Positions 48,590-60,435 of a stretch of DNA of 64,000 nt are shown one piece after another. The notes beneath the pieces are model-generated. The model worked only from the letters and a program-made list of their open reading frames with translations. It ran no database searches and was not told the origin of the DNA. The translations under genes were made by a program, and so were the position numbers. The stretch lies in contig OZ038460.1 of the NCBI GenBank assembly GCA_964036195.1, forward strand, positions 5,521,504 through 5,585,503. Reading direction: 5' to 3'. Position 1 is the first letter of the stretch; each line of letters begins with the position of its first letter. The DNA comes from Sphaerolaimus hirsutus (taxonomy: Eukaryota > Nematoda > Chromadorea > Monhysterida > Sphaerolaimidae).

Positions 48590-49480
48590 CTACGAAAGTT
48601 TTCTACACTGAAGCATTTATGTATTTCACTTCACGTGTGCACTGAAATTCACTAAATAACAGCTGTGCTTTCTGTTTTTCAACGCTTCAGTAATAACTTT
48701 TTTCATTTAGATTATGATCTCGTCGTTTCAGAATTTTGGAAGTCTGTGGTTATTTTTTATGTACCGTATTTCCTCGAAATACCCCCCCCCCGGGGCGCGA
48801 TTGTTTCAGAGTGAGAATTTTGAGGGGGTGTTAAACGAGGGGTGGGGGTGGAGTATTTGGAGTGGGGGCTTATTACTTCACCAGAAATGTTTTTAACTCC
48901 CATAACTAATTTGTTGTTTATAGCGTAAATACGCAGACGTCGAAAAATGCAACAATGATCACTATGTATAAGAGTTTATAGACTTGTATAAGTACTTGTA
49001 TAAAACCGGTTCTAACGTAACACAGTCATTGTTTTTAACGTGTGGTCTGCATTTCCCGGATCACAAACCGCAGCTTTTGTCATTTACATTCTCTTTACAC
49101 TCGATTTACGGGGTGTATTTCGAGGAAATACGGTAGATAGGTTTCTCATTCCAAAAAACTGGAAGAAAAACAGGAAACAGCTTTGAAACGCATTGATGTC
49201 ATCATTCGATCAGCTGCGACACGTTTATCGCTTTACCTATTTCAAAATCGTCCCTTGACATTCAGAGTGTCCTATTTTTCGCAAAAGATTGTTTTCGTAA
49301 TAATGGGACGGTTCTGAGCTGAGATTCTATGCTGTTGCTATAATAGGTAAATATTTGCACCAGGAAGTGTTGCGTTCACTTTCACTATCCTTCCCAAAGT
49401 CAGCCTATTTATGACTGAAACATGGTGTGCAAAAACCTCAAACTAAAATACAAGGTTGTGAATTTTTTCATAAAGAAATC
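48590..49480. promoter_or_regulatory. Head-to-head intergenic region between the protease and the DCST-like gene
   Basis: The two start codons, on opposite strands, are 891 bp apart with no other gene between, so any promoters must lie here. I could not identify a core promoter motif. A CCGTATTT-family element at 48,762-49,137 takes up 376 bp, leaving about 170 bp next to the protease start and 340 bp next to the DCST start. Confidence 0.45.
48762..49137. mobile_element. CCGTATTT-family element between divergent genes
   Basis: CCGTATTTCCTCGAAATACC at the left and GGGTGTATTTCGAGGAAATACGG at the right have TA borders. The middle shares CGTAAATACGCAGACGTCG with the copy at 61,808-62,209. Confidence 0.8.
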
Positions 49481-52400
49481 ATGGTCGCTCTGCAAGGGGA
49501 TAAAACAGAACGAAAAGATGAAAATGATAGTGAAAGTGAAGCAAAAACTGCAGTGGATAAAAAACAGGAGCGTTTCGTGCGCAAATACCGCAAAATGGTC
49601 ACTTCTAGGAAGAAGGGAAAGAAAGCTGAACCCACCTGGATTTGCCTTGGTGGTCCAAAGAGGGCTAGGTAATTGGCGATAGGTTTTGAGTTTTCACTGT
49701 CTAATTTTCTGCAGAATTTACCACAGTGGTTCAGATGCAGAACACAAAATGTCAGCCTACCTAATTTGATGTACGTCGAAATTTGGCCAACTGATAATTC
49801 TGTTTGAACAAATTTGAGTTTACCACAATCAATGATTTTTGGTCTCTGTCAACAGTAGTTGACAGATTCCTCACTTTAGTAAACTCGAATGTGTTCAACA
49901 CAGATGTAAGATTTGCCCAAATTTCAGCAGTGCACAGTGCACTACTGTTACAAGCATGAGCTTGGCCATGTAGCTACGCTTGCTAGTAAGTCAAAAGGCT
50001 GAAGCGAGAAGACAAGACGAATGCGTTGAGTCGAGCCTTGTTTCCTATGCCCATCTTACACCTTCACCACAATGATGTAATTCTACTCCAAAATACCGCT
50101 TCATATGCAAATCCGTAGGTGTGCAAATAGACAGCAGTATTGAGTGCCTAAATAACAGCCTAAAACAAATGAGTTGGCTTAGTGCACAACTGATTCAACA
50201 GACAACAAGGGCTGCTTATATATCACCAGTGAAACACCTAAATCTACTGTACAGCCCTTAAACATGGATTAAACATACTTTCTTAAGTAGGAAAATGCAC
50301 TGCACTAACAGATAATCTATGTGCAGTACATAACAGGGATAAGTAAAGTGTCATTAAATAATAGGGTGCTCAACAGATAACATGCGCTCACACAACACTA
50401 CAGAGTTGTTAAAAGTACTGAACTTAAAAGTAAATGTGAACATAAAGTATTTAGTGTTTGAGTACAGAAACACGCACTAGTACAGAAAACATAAGTAAAA
50501 GTTTTCGACTTCCAGTGCACATGTGGGTTTTACTATTTTATTGTTACCTTTACACCACGTAAAAGGTCAGTATAATCAACGATGGAAAAAAAACACAGAA
50601 ATTGAACACAGAAACTCATTGAGTTTCTGTGTTTTTGTTTTACACAGAAACACGGAAACTCATAAATTTTGAAAAACTCAAAACTCAAATGAGTTTTTTT
50701 TGGAGAACACAGAAACACAGAAACACGTAAACACAGGAAAGTTTCTTTCCTGATAAGTACCTATTTCCTAGGAAAATGTCCAATGTTTGTCACTTTCTGT
50801 CTGGCAAAATGACATTTCATCACTTATTCCACTTACCACACGCTGTGTAGATATTTTAGGATTAACTTTGATGATTCAGGTACCGTGGTTCTCGTGGCCG
50901 CAGCGTGTTGCAAGACTTCCTACTTTACTCGTCTGCATATGATTACAGGATTATGCGGTATGTTTTGAGTATGTTTGGTTATCGAAGGGGCACTGTGAGA
51001 CGTGATGTTTTAACGCAAACAGTTAAAATCCAGTGACTTTTCATTTTACAATGAAATCTCTACCGTGTTTCACATGAATAAAAACTACAAAATTATTCGT
51101 TCTTTCTTTTATAGCGTTACGCCTCCTTCATTATGGTGGAATTTGGTGCATAATTTTTTGGGGACCTTATTCATCAAAGTACACTTGCACACTTTGTATA
51201 GCATTTGTATACAGTCCGACCAGAATAATTAAAACTTACTTCCAGAACATTGGCCAACCTGCCATTTGGTTTTGCTTTTGCGAGCCTCTTGTGGCACTTC
51301 ATCCTAAAGAAAATTGATGTGAGTTGCGTTTTTTGTGCCCTTTTTAATATCCATAGCAAGGCAATCAAAATTTTACAGATTGGCGGCTGGGATGAGTACT
51401 ACAGCATGCTGTTCAAGTGGACTGTTATATCACTGCTCTCTTTTGGCTATGCTGTGAGCCCTGTGAGTGGGGTGGTGGTCTTGCTTTTTTATTTATGATT
51501 TGAACTTGTTTACCTATTTTATGGTGGTGGATAATGTAATTTATATTTGTTATTTATTCCATTTTTCAAAGTGCATCTCTATGCGAATGGCATACCTGGC
51601 GGGTTATAATCCCCAGAAACATCAAAAATATGTGGTTTACAAATGTGTGGTATTAGAGGACATAGTGCATAGTGACGAATAGGTGTTGGCGTGTGAGTGG
51701 ACTGTGGAAGCACAAGTCAGATGCATTCCATAACCTTGAAACATGCAATGCTTTCATGATTACAGGTGAAGTGTGTGGAAGACACTTCACCAATAATCTC
51801 ATTTTGCTGGTGAAGACATGTTGAAACATACCACTCCATACACATCTTACCCACTTCCATATACTTGACAATCATTCAAATGCCCCCGCAGGTGCTGCGG
51901 TGTGTGTCTCTTTGCACCTTATTTGGCTGTTTGGGCAAACAGGGCCAAATTGCTCTGAACATTATGGTGCTCACAGCTGTGATCACTGAGCGTGGTCCTT
52001 TGAACAATATGCTACATAATTTGGTAGCTGTTGTTATGTGTCCATAGTGTTGATTTCTGAAACTTTGTGCCAGGATGATGATTATATTAGTTATTATTCA
52101 GATCTAGATTACATGTTTACTAGAATAATCCCTTTACTTGAATCCACCCTTGATTAATTCCTCCATTTTATTAGATTTAAGAGATTTTTCAACTAGTGAC
52201 TTCGTTGCTAGACCTCACCAGTCATTAAAACCCTGTGTTATTTGAATTATTATCAACAGAGGTGTTGTAACCTGATTTGAAGTGCTGTAGTGCTGCTGTG
52301 AATCATATTGAATGTGCCACCAATAATGCTGTGCACAAATCTCACCTTTCAGATAAAAATTATTTACGATGAATAATCAGGCTAAATAGTTTGAAATTCG

Positions 52401-55400
52401 TTCTTCGTAAGAGGGGTTCCTGATGGTGCATATAACCACCATTAAAAATGACCCCCTCCAAAAACGCTGGCAACCCCCCTCCAAATTTTGGACATCATTA
52501 TCTGGCTGATGCAAAGGACAGTGTACTCTGCCACATGAGACTTGCAGCCGATTTGAGTGCTGAGAGGATTGATCTTACATTGAAGCCAATCTTCAAATCA
52601 ACAGTGGCTTTGAGTAGGTTTAGTTTGAGACTACTGTGCCTACGACACTACCTAGGTAGTTGTGCAGCGTGACTTCGGTGAAAACTGAAATGGCGATTCT
52701 ATGCTGTGTTTCAGTTTTTCAAATTTTCAAACGTACACTTCCATTAATTTAAAGTCAAATTAAAATTAAATTAACTCATTCAACCGATTTGCTTCATTTC
52801 AATTTGATTTAAATATCAGTTTTCACCAAAGTCACGGTGCAAACTATTTTTTTTTTTTATACCTATGTGTGCGCAGTGCCAATGGCCCTACACACACTAG
52901 TTTTCACCGTGACACGTGTGAAAACTGAAATGGCGACATGGCGACATTCAGCCTACTCTTAACGTATGCTATATGTGTTCTAGTTTTCAAATTTTCATAC
53001 TTTAAACTTCATTAATTTAAATTCAAATTTAATTTAAATTAAATCATTAAACCGTGTTCATTAATTTACATTTGAAAAATTTGACACGAAGTCACGGTGA
53101 AAACTAGTGTGTGTAGGCACAATGAGACCGTTTTTTTTAGATTTGCATTATTTACATCACCTGCCGCAGTGATAGCCACTGAGCAAATGCGTACGAGTGT
53201 ATCCATGATGGATGAAGTTTTTGGCCCGATTACTTCAGAATTGTCTAACAACACTGATGATTTGGAGGCACATGAAAGAGCTGAAAAAGCTGGGCGGATC
53301 GTGAGGAAGTTAAGTTTCTGGAGTTTGAAAAATTCTTTTTTCCTGTATTTTGGTTTATTTGTGAAAGAAGCAGGGGTCTCCAATGGGGGGGGGGGTAAAC
53401 CCAGCTATCTATATATCCCGGAGGCTGCTCAGCTACCTGAACCTTTTTATTGAACAAACGGTAAATTCTGCTGCAGCCCTTAGACCCTTGAAGTTACACC
53501 TGCTTATTACCTTTGCAACACCACTATCACAGAAACTCAATGCCACTTTTATGAATAGTGATGTAGTATCACTACACCCTTTATCATTTTATATCACAGT
53601 TATGCAAAGAAATTAGAAAACAATTTTTTTATTGACATTTCAGCTCTTAAGACAGAAAAATGCTGATGAACCAACGACGTCACCAAAAACAGCAACCACA
53701 ATGGGAACAACGACAATTGCGGATACAAAAAAGAACCTGACTCATTATAAGTCTCACATTGCCCAGTTTTATGCTGAAAAGCTTACTTTGCGGTTAGGGT
53801 TTTGTCAGTTCGAATAGAAAAACTATCACCAAGTTTAAAAGGCGTCATGGTGCCATATCTATTTTACATCACTAAACTGCACTGACAGCTTCTTGATGTA
53901 AAATTCACCACAAAATACTGTATTTCCCCTGAATGGTTAATTATTTCATCAGCAAATTTTGAGGGGAGGGGGGGGGGGTTAATTCAAGGGGGGGGGGCTT
54001 ATCGATTTCTGGAAAAAGTTTGGATTTTTGGATTTTGGACACGAGTAAGGAATAATAGTACTTGGTCCATAAATTAACAAGTGGGAGACCTGTATGTGTA
54101 TAGGCAATCATCAACTTGATAAATTTTGTTGTGAAATTTTACGTTTGACTAGTATGGTTACGTTTTTTAACTGTCGGAGCTAATTTTATTCTACCTAGAT
54201 CAGTTTCTTTTGTATGTGGCTTGTGTTTGTATTTGTATAGTTTTCGTTTTCGTCGCAGATGTAAAGACATTATGAATAAGGCACTGGAAGAATGTTATAG
54301 TCAAAGTGCGCTTCTATATTCGCGTTGCACGGGCGAAAGCCTATCGTAAGTTTTCGCTTTGTATCCATATTTGCTTGAATAATTCCCCTGGGGAATAATT
54401 TTTTGCCAGACTTTTTTGAGGGGGGACTATTCAAGCGGGGTATTTAATTATTCTAGGGGTAATTTTTTTTCTTCATAAATTTTAAGCATGTTTATATAAA
54501 TATATATTCAATTCGATAGGGTATCATATGATCATATCATATTCATCTATTCAACTTTTGATAATGCCACATTTTATAATTTTGACAAAGCAACTTACAT
54601 TGCTGCTTTACCTACTTTTCCAGGTCGTCAGGTACTTTCAATTATTTCGCTCAATGGACCTGCACAGAGTTGAAACCGCACAAATTCTGTGCTAAACAAT
54701 TGAATAAGGTGAAAAACCCAGAGGAATGCGATGAAAAGCAGGTGAGACATTTATCAATTCTTTGGAGCACCATTCAGTCTTGTATCAAGAAAAGCAAAAC
54801 ACATCGATTTTGTTTTGTAAAAAGGGAGTTACAGCTTAATGAATTACTTTTTTCTAGTAGAAGGGCAGTTCTTCCATAGAAGGACATGTTAAATATAAAG
54901 GGCATTTCCATCGAATAGAAGATCTTTTACACTTTTTGACCCCTTTAGGCATGAAATAAGTAGAAGGGTAGTCTCTGATATAAGGGTCATACTCATAGCA
55001 AAAGTGCTGGAACTGTGCCAAATACATAAAAATACCAGCAAGTGCAGTAGTGTTTTTGGGCGAATAATTTGTCGCTCATTTGTTATTCTAATAGTAGCTG
55101 CTTTTGATTCATTTTTGTGTTTGCAGCTGCACAATGAAGTTTTTGGCCCAGAATTTGACCATCAGTTGGCGGCTGCTGAAAAATCACAGATCGATGTCGA
55201 CCAGGAGTTTATGATGAATGTACACTACAAAATGGTCATGCGGCCGAGACTTATGCGGTGGGTTTAATTTGTAAGGTTTGCAAAAATATAGTTGTGCAAC
55301 TGCAAGCATTACAGCAGTTCCACAAAAGACTATTGTTCTGCCATGTTCTACTACTGATTACATTACCGTATTTCTTTTAATAGGAGAGCGCCGTTCTATT

Positions 55401-58400
55401 TTTTGCGGCAACTTTTTTACCTGCCGTTTTATTGGAGGTGCCGTTCTATTAGAAGAAATACGGTAACCACAGCGAAGCTTTTTGTATTTTTCAAGTGTGA
55501 GCACTTTGACACAGCTCGCAAGTTTTTAGTGAGCAACATTCCCCTGTCGTTGTAAAGATATTTGTAGGTATATAATAGGTAAATATACTATGTTGTAAAT
55601 TGTTTAATTCCCATGTTTGTAATCTGCAGCCTTCGTGGAATACAAAGTGTGCGTATGCGGCTGCAGGGACGCTATGAAGATGCCTTGCAGGTATTGTAAG
55701 ACTGCAGTCACACGGCTTTTATGTGACGACAAAAGTTTTCAACCATCTTTTTGTCATGAAAATTTACGATTTGATTTGACCTGTGTGACACCTCGATCTT
55801 GATCAGCCTCATTGCCTAACACAAAGATCAAATTTTATAGATTTAAAATCATGCACACTAATGTTGGCGACCCGACCCGAACCCGATGCCCGCACATTTT
55901 TTACACCAGTACCCGATACCCAAACCCGACTCCACTACCCGAACCCGTTACCGACCTCAATACCATTGGTCATTCCTCCCTGCAGGTGTTCAAAGTCATC
56001 AAAGTGATTGGAAACGGTCTAATGCTGCTAATGGTCTACCTTATTTTCAATCGATCATTCGACTGGACTCGATTTTATCTATTCGACGTGACGCATGCGA
56101 ATACTTTTATCACGGGTTATTTCAAGCGAATCGATAGCAGGAGGGCTGATTACGGTTTGTGGGGGTGTGAAGTGGATTAAATTGGTGAAGGGTGGTTAAG
56201 TATGAAACAAAGTGTCACTGATTTTCACTTTACGTGGCATTTATAGAGTGCGGGGATCCCCCTATGAAGTGAGAAGTGAAAGTAAAAAATTAAAATTGAA
56301 ATAAAATGAGAAGTTAAAAGTTAAATGCAGGGGAAACTTCATAGTTGTCTTTTGACTTCTCACTTCTAAAATTACCTACTCCGCTTTTAACTTTCAACTT
56401 CATTTCACTTCCCAATTCTCTTCTCATTTCACTTCTCACTTCTCAGTTTACTTCTCACTCCTGAAATGGTATTTATTCTACATATCCACTCGCGCAATAT
56501 TAACCCCAGGCCTGCCCACTTTGTTGCCGCTGCGGCGCTTGGAAGTGGGCCGACGCAATTTGGCCCACCCGTTTTCGGCACCCAGCGCCGCTGAACGAAC
56601 CACCATGCGCACCACCTTTTTCCGCTGGCTCGCCTTGACCATCGTGTGCGCCGTGCTCATGCTGCAGGACCAGATTTTGGCCGACATGATTTACACGGTT
56701 TGGGGTTTTTTAGGGCGTTGTGACGGTTGTGACAAGTTGGTGGCGTCACACTTTTTTACCCGTTTTGTGATAGAGCAGTGAGTGTGACGATGGCAACCCG
56801 TACGTCAAACTAGGGGACTGTCACAGTCCCTATAAAGTGTGAAGTAAAATGTCAAATGTCAAGTAAAATGTCAATCAAAACGACAAGAAGATTTTACTAC
56901 TGAACCTGGCATGACAATTGACACTGCGTGATTAGGGCTGACCCTTACGCGACCTATATTTAATGACTGGTGAAAAACTGAACTGAAAAGGTCGATAAGC
57001 GAAAAGACATTTTTCCTCGAGTGTATCTATATGCGATGCGCTGTAAGTTAACATCTATAATAGTCAACAATAGTTATAAAAATTTGATATTTATGATAAA
57101 AGCACTTTATATCCCCGCACTATAATAACAACCAGCCTCAATCAACCCCCCCCCCCTCCAAAAAGAATCCCAAAATCCTTAATCCACAACAAGCACCCCT
57201 CAGTTCACCAAGCACGGCGGCACGACGATCTACCACAGGGGCTCCCACGAGTTGTCCATGTACGTCACCGGGTCGGGCCACCTGGCCGACATGATGAGAA
57301 GGATGTTCTCTAACTTCAACACTACGCAGGATGTCGGTTTTGGGTTTGGGGTAAAGCCGGATTTACAGCATAACGATCAATAGAAGTGCTGATCAATAGA
57401 GTCTGCGCACACAGAACTTTAGACACATCTATCTGATTCTCACCATTCTTCAAACTATCAAAATAAAATCAATCAACTTTTTAACTTCATTTTTCCAGCT
57501 CGATTCAATGGTGAGCACGCAGAAGTGCTTGCCGAAGCCGCGCTTCCCTCCCTGGAACGTCTACTTCACTGAGATCATACTGCCACTGATTATCATGCTG
57601 ATTTTGCAGGTTTTTTGGATTGATCTTTTTCTGGGATGATTATTTTGGTTTCTGGATGTTGGTCTATCTGTAATCTGCGTATCTATGCTATTTTAACCGT
57701 TTATTCAAAGTCATATGAGAGTGAAAAGCCGCGTATTGTAATCGAAACAGAAAATCCCATAGGAAGCTTGCACAGAAAGCACAAAGGGTCGTACTGACAG
57801 CGGTCAATTATCAGTTGAACGCGCTAAAATCCTTGAATTTCTTCTCTAATTTCTGCCGTCATCCCTTCGACATTCAAAATATTTTTTCAACCCTCCACTT
57901 TTCAGGTTGTCCTGAACCACGGTTTGATGCGTCTGAAACTTTTCTGGGTGGCTGGATTCATTTTTCGCGATCGTGCCAAAGCTCGCACTTTGTGGCTTTA
58001 CAACACTTTGCTGCATGTTTGTTTTTTGTCAATTTTTAGCTTTATTGCGAATTAGCATTCGATGGGATATGTAACATAAATACGAATTGCCAATCATATG
58101 GCATTTTTATATCAAATCTCGTCGCATCACATCCAATAGAATGGCTTGTGAAGTAAGAAAAAAATAGAAGCCTGGTGAAAAGTAGAACTATACCTACCAC
58201 CCCATCAGAAAATATAAATACGGATACCTACTTTGTTAATTGTCTTTTTATGGGTTTTCACTTAATGCGTATGTAAACTGAAAATTTTACCTCGGTGTGT
58301 AAATTCGTGCAGGAACGAGAGGCTTACGATACAATGGCTCGTGCACGAATCAAGTCAGTTCGGCTACATACAACGACACTGCTAATTATAGTCTTAAACG

Positions 58401-60038
58401 GGCAAAAAATTGGGATTTTACCGCCCTCCCCCCTCCCTGAGCTTCAACGATGGCAAGTAAAATTTGAATTTTTACCAAGCCAGGGTGAAAAAATACTTAG
58501 AAATATACTATTTATTCGCTAGAAATGATTGAAAATTTGGAATTCAAAAGATAGGTCGATCTTTTTTTCGATATGTTGTAAGTGCATGTAAAATGCAAAA
58601 ACACTTTATTCCAGATTTTGACGCTAAGTGTGTCGTATAGATAGCAAATTGCACCTCCGGAGGGATAGATAGGTAGCTGAGTGTTCTCCGGGATAGATTG
58701 ATCGCTGGGCGATTTGGGGGGTGACCCCCCCCCCCCCCAAACACCCTTTCACCCACGGGAGACCCCTGTTTCGCAGGCACCTGGTGGAAAGTGGGCGGGC
58801 GCGCTCCCTCCGTTCCAAGTGGGCTCGCAAAGATGAGGATTCGTGCTGGTACAAGACCTGCGTGCGGCTCAAACGGGCCAAAGCTACCTGTATTTTGTGC
58901 CAGCAGGTTTTTAGAAGGGGGTTCTGAAAACGATTACAAGCGGTGACATCAGTTCACGGAATGTGGAGGAAAAATTACTATGGTGGACATGTGTATTGTA
59001 AAAAAAAAAAAAAATCATTCACAAATCAATGGAAAAGTGTTGAGAAACGACCCTTTTGGCTTTTTGACACAAAAAAGAAAATTGTGAAAAATACTGTTTC
59101 ACTTTTTCCTGGGAAAAGTACTTTCACGTTTATTTTACACTTCCTTAAGTAAAACAGTTCTTGTTTTCTCATTGCCGACTTGACGCTCATCCCCATTTCT
59201 ATCTACTATTTATGTGTCACATTCGCGCCAGGTAAGGGTGTCAACTTTCCGTTTTCCGTTTCCGCTTTCCGCATGCAAATTTTTTTCCATTTCCGTTTTC
59301 TGGCCGCTAGACTTTTTTCCGTTTCCGTTTCCGTTTTTCCGGCTCATTTTCCGTTTTCCAGCAAATTTTTTCAGTTTTGCTGCCTTTTTCCGTTTTCCGG
59401 TTCAATTGTCTGTTTTTCCAACCTTTTTCACTTTCCAGCTCAATTTTATGTTTTCAGTTTCAGCCAAACTGGTAAATATGCATGCAGGTTCTCAATTATG
59501 TGAATTTTTCCTATTTCTAGTGAGATTTCTGCAAATTTTTTTTTCCGGATAAATTTCTGCAAATTTTTTTCCGTTTCAGGCAAAATTTCAGCAATTTTTT
59601 TCCGTTTCCGGCATAATTTCACCAAATTTTTCCGTTTCCGTTTTCCGGCCTCCGTTTTCCGGCAAGTGCAAAAATTTTTCCGTTTCAGTTTTCGTTTTCC
59701 AGCATGTGCAAATTTTTTTCAGTTTCCATTTCCGTTTTCCGACAAAAAGTTTTTGTTGACACCCTAGCGCCAGGCAAGTTTCACACAACAATACATGATC
59801 AAAATCCGAACAACTACCTAAATCACCCAACAAAAAATTCACCATCACCACACAGCATCTCGAGCTCAAATACATGGAATTCTGCCCATCCCGTTACCAG
59901 TGCGGTTTGGCTTATTGCGCAGAATGTTGGGCAGCTTTGGGATCCCAGTGTTTCGCGTGTTTGGTACGCCAGAAAAAAGTGACTGATGAGTTCAAAGTTG
60001 TGGGTAAAGTGAGCTTCAGTGAAGATGAGGAGGACTAA
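49481..60038 (+). CDS. DCST1: DCST1/sneaky-type multipass membrane protein with C-terminal RING-like domain (20 exons)
   Basis: Exons: 49481-49668, 50880-50957, 51246-51318, 51379-51462, 51892-52023, 52517-52613, 53170-53308, 53652-53792, 54259-54345, 54624-54741, 55127-55257, 55630-55690, 55986-56154, 56510-56697, 57204-57350, 57499-57609, 57906-58016, 58313-58353, 58777-58906, 59856-60038. All 19 joins keep phase, giving 802 residues. Hydrophobic segments include NLPFGFAFASLLWHFIL (exon 3), WTVISLLSFGYAV (exon 4), exon 5, exon 13 and exon 16. The DC-STAMP-domain hallmark FITGYFKRIDSRRADYG joins LPTLLPLRRLE at exons 13-14; HELSMYVTGSGHLADMMRRM and CLPKPRFPPWNVYF follow. Cys 737, 740, 752, 758, 763, 766, 774 and 777 form a C4C4 RING-like set, split between the last two exons. 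Sneaky (fly), SPE-42/SPE-49 (worm) and DCST1/2 (mammals) act in sperm at fertilization; DCST1 is also reported as a ubiquitin ligase. DCST1 versus DCST2 identity is not settled here. It appears intact. Confidence 0.95.
52886..53118. mobile_element. TIR element ACACACTAGTTTTCACCGTGAC in a DCST intron
   Basis: CCCTACACACACTAGTTTTC on the left and GAAAACTAGTGTGTGTAGGC on the right enclose about 230 bp. A shorter diverged relative lies just upstream at about 52,640-52,880. The right end stops 52 bp before DCST exon 7, so it lies close to the splice acceptor. Confidence 0.8.
55366..55464. mobile_element. Short CCGTATTT-family hairpin in a DCST intron
   Basis: CCGTATTTCTTTTAATAGGAG against CTATTAGAAGAAATACGG, with TA at both ends, in about 100 bp. 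It carries the same GAACGGCAC-type interior as the 46,263-47,073 element. Confidence 0.75.
56815..56945. repeat. AAATGTCA-type inverted repeat fragment in a DCST intron
   Basis: GGGACTGTCACAGTCCC is followed by AAGTGTGAAGTAAAATGTCA repeats and a partial complement, CATGACAATTGACACT. The same repeat type is seen near 5,640-5,720, 20,459-20,600, 33,620-33,780 and 34,905-35,355, usually next to GGGACTGCCC. Confidence 0.55.
58622..58770. repeat. CAGGGGTCTCC-family fragment abutting DCST exon 19
   Basis: Units of GATAGATAGGTAGCTGAG are followed by a C-run and GGGAGACCCCTG, the right end of the CAGGGGTCTCC MITE family. It ends within 10 bp of the acceptor of DCST exon 19, so the element end may supply part of that splice site's pyrimidine tract. 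Confidence 0.7.
59233..59766. mobile_element. TIR element AGGGTGTCAAC with TTTCCGTTTTCCG array
   Basis: TAAGGGTGTCAACTTTCCG at the left and TTGTTGACACCCTA at the right are bounded by the 8-bp duplication GCGCCAGG at 59,225-59,232 and 59,767-59,774. The interior is a pyrimidine-rich array of TTCCGTTTTCCG-like units. It sits in the last DCST intron, upstream of the exon that completes the RING-like domain. Confidence 0.88.
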
Positions 60039-60435
60039 GTGCTGGTGAAATGTGATTTTTTCCCACTTTCGAAGTGTTAAGTGTTTTTTCTGTGACGTTT
60101 TGTGAGTTTGTGAAGCATTAAGTGACTTGAAGTGAGTTTGCAAGTGAAACTTTTGATCTACTAAATATTTATGATGTCTTTTGATGTGATCAGAATGTAA
60201 GCTGTATAGCTGTGTTTACAATGGTGATGGGCTTCTCTTCTCAGCCTAAAAGATGAGCTTGGGTGTTTCCAGTGCCCCCCATCTGAACTAAGGTGTTGAC
60301 TTTCCATTTTCCATTTTACCACATGTGATTCATGGCATGCTAATTCAAACAGACCAAAATCAAAGTTAGCAAACAAAAATTTTTCATTAGCTCCAAACTC
60401 AACAATGATTCATTCATCCATTCATTCAACCATGA
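60039..60435. other. Convergent 3' region between the DCST-like and Ig-TM genes
   Basis: The stop codons of the two convergent genes are 397 bp apart. The space must hold both 3' untranslated regions and cleavage sites. I see no third gene and no recognised repeat. Confidence 0.6.
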
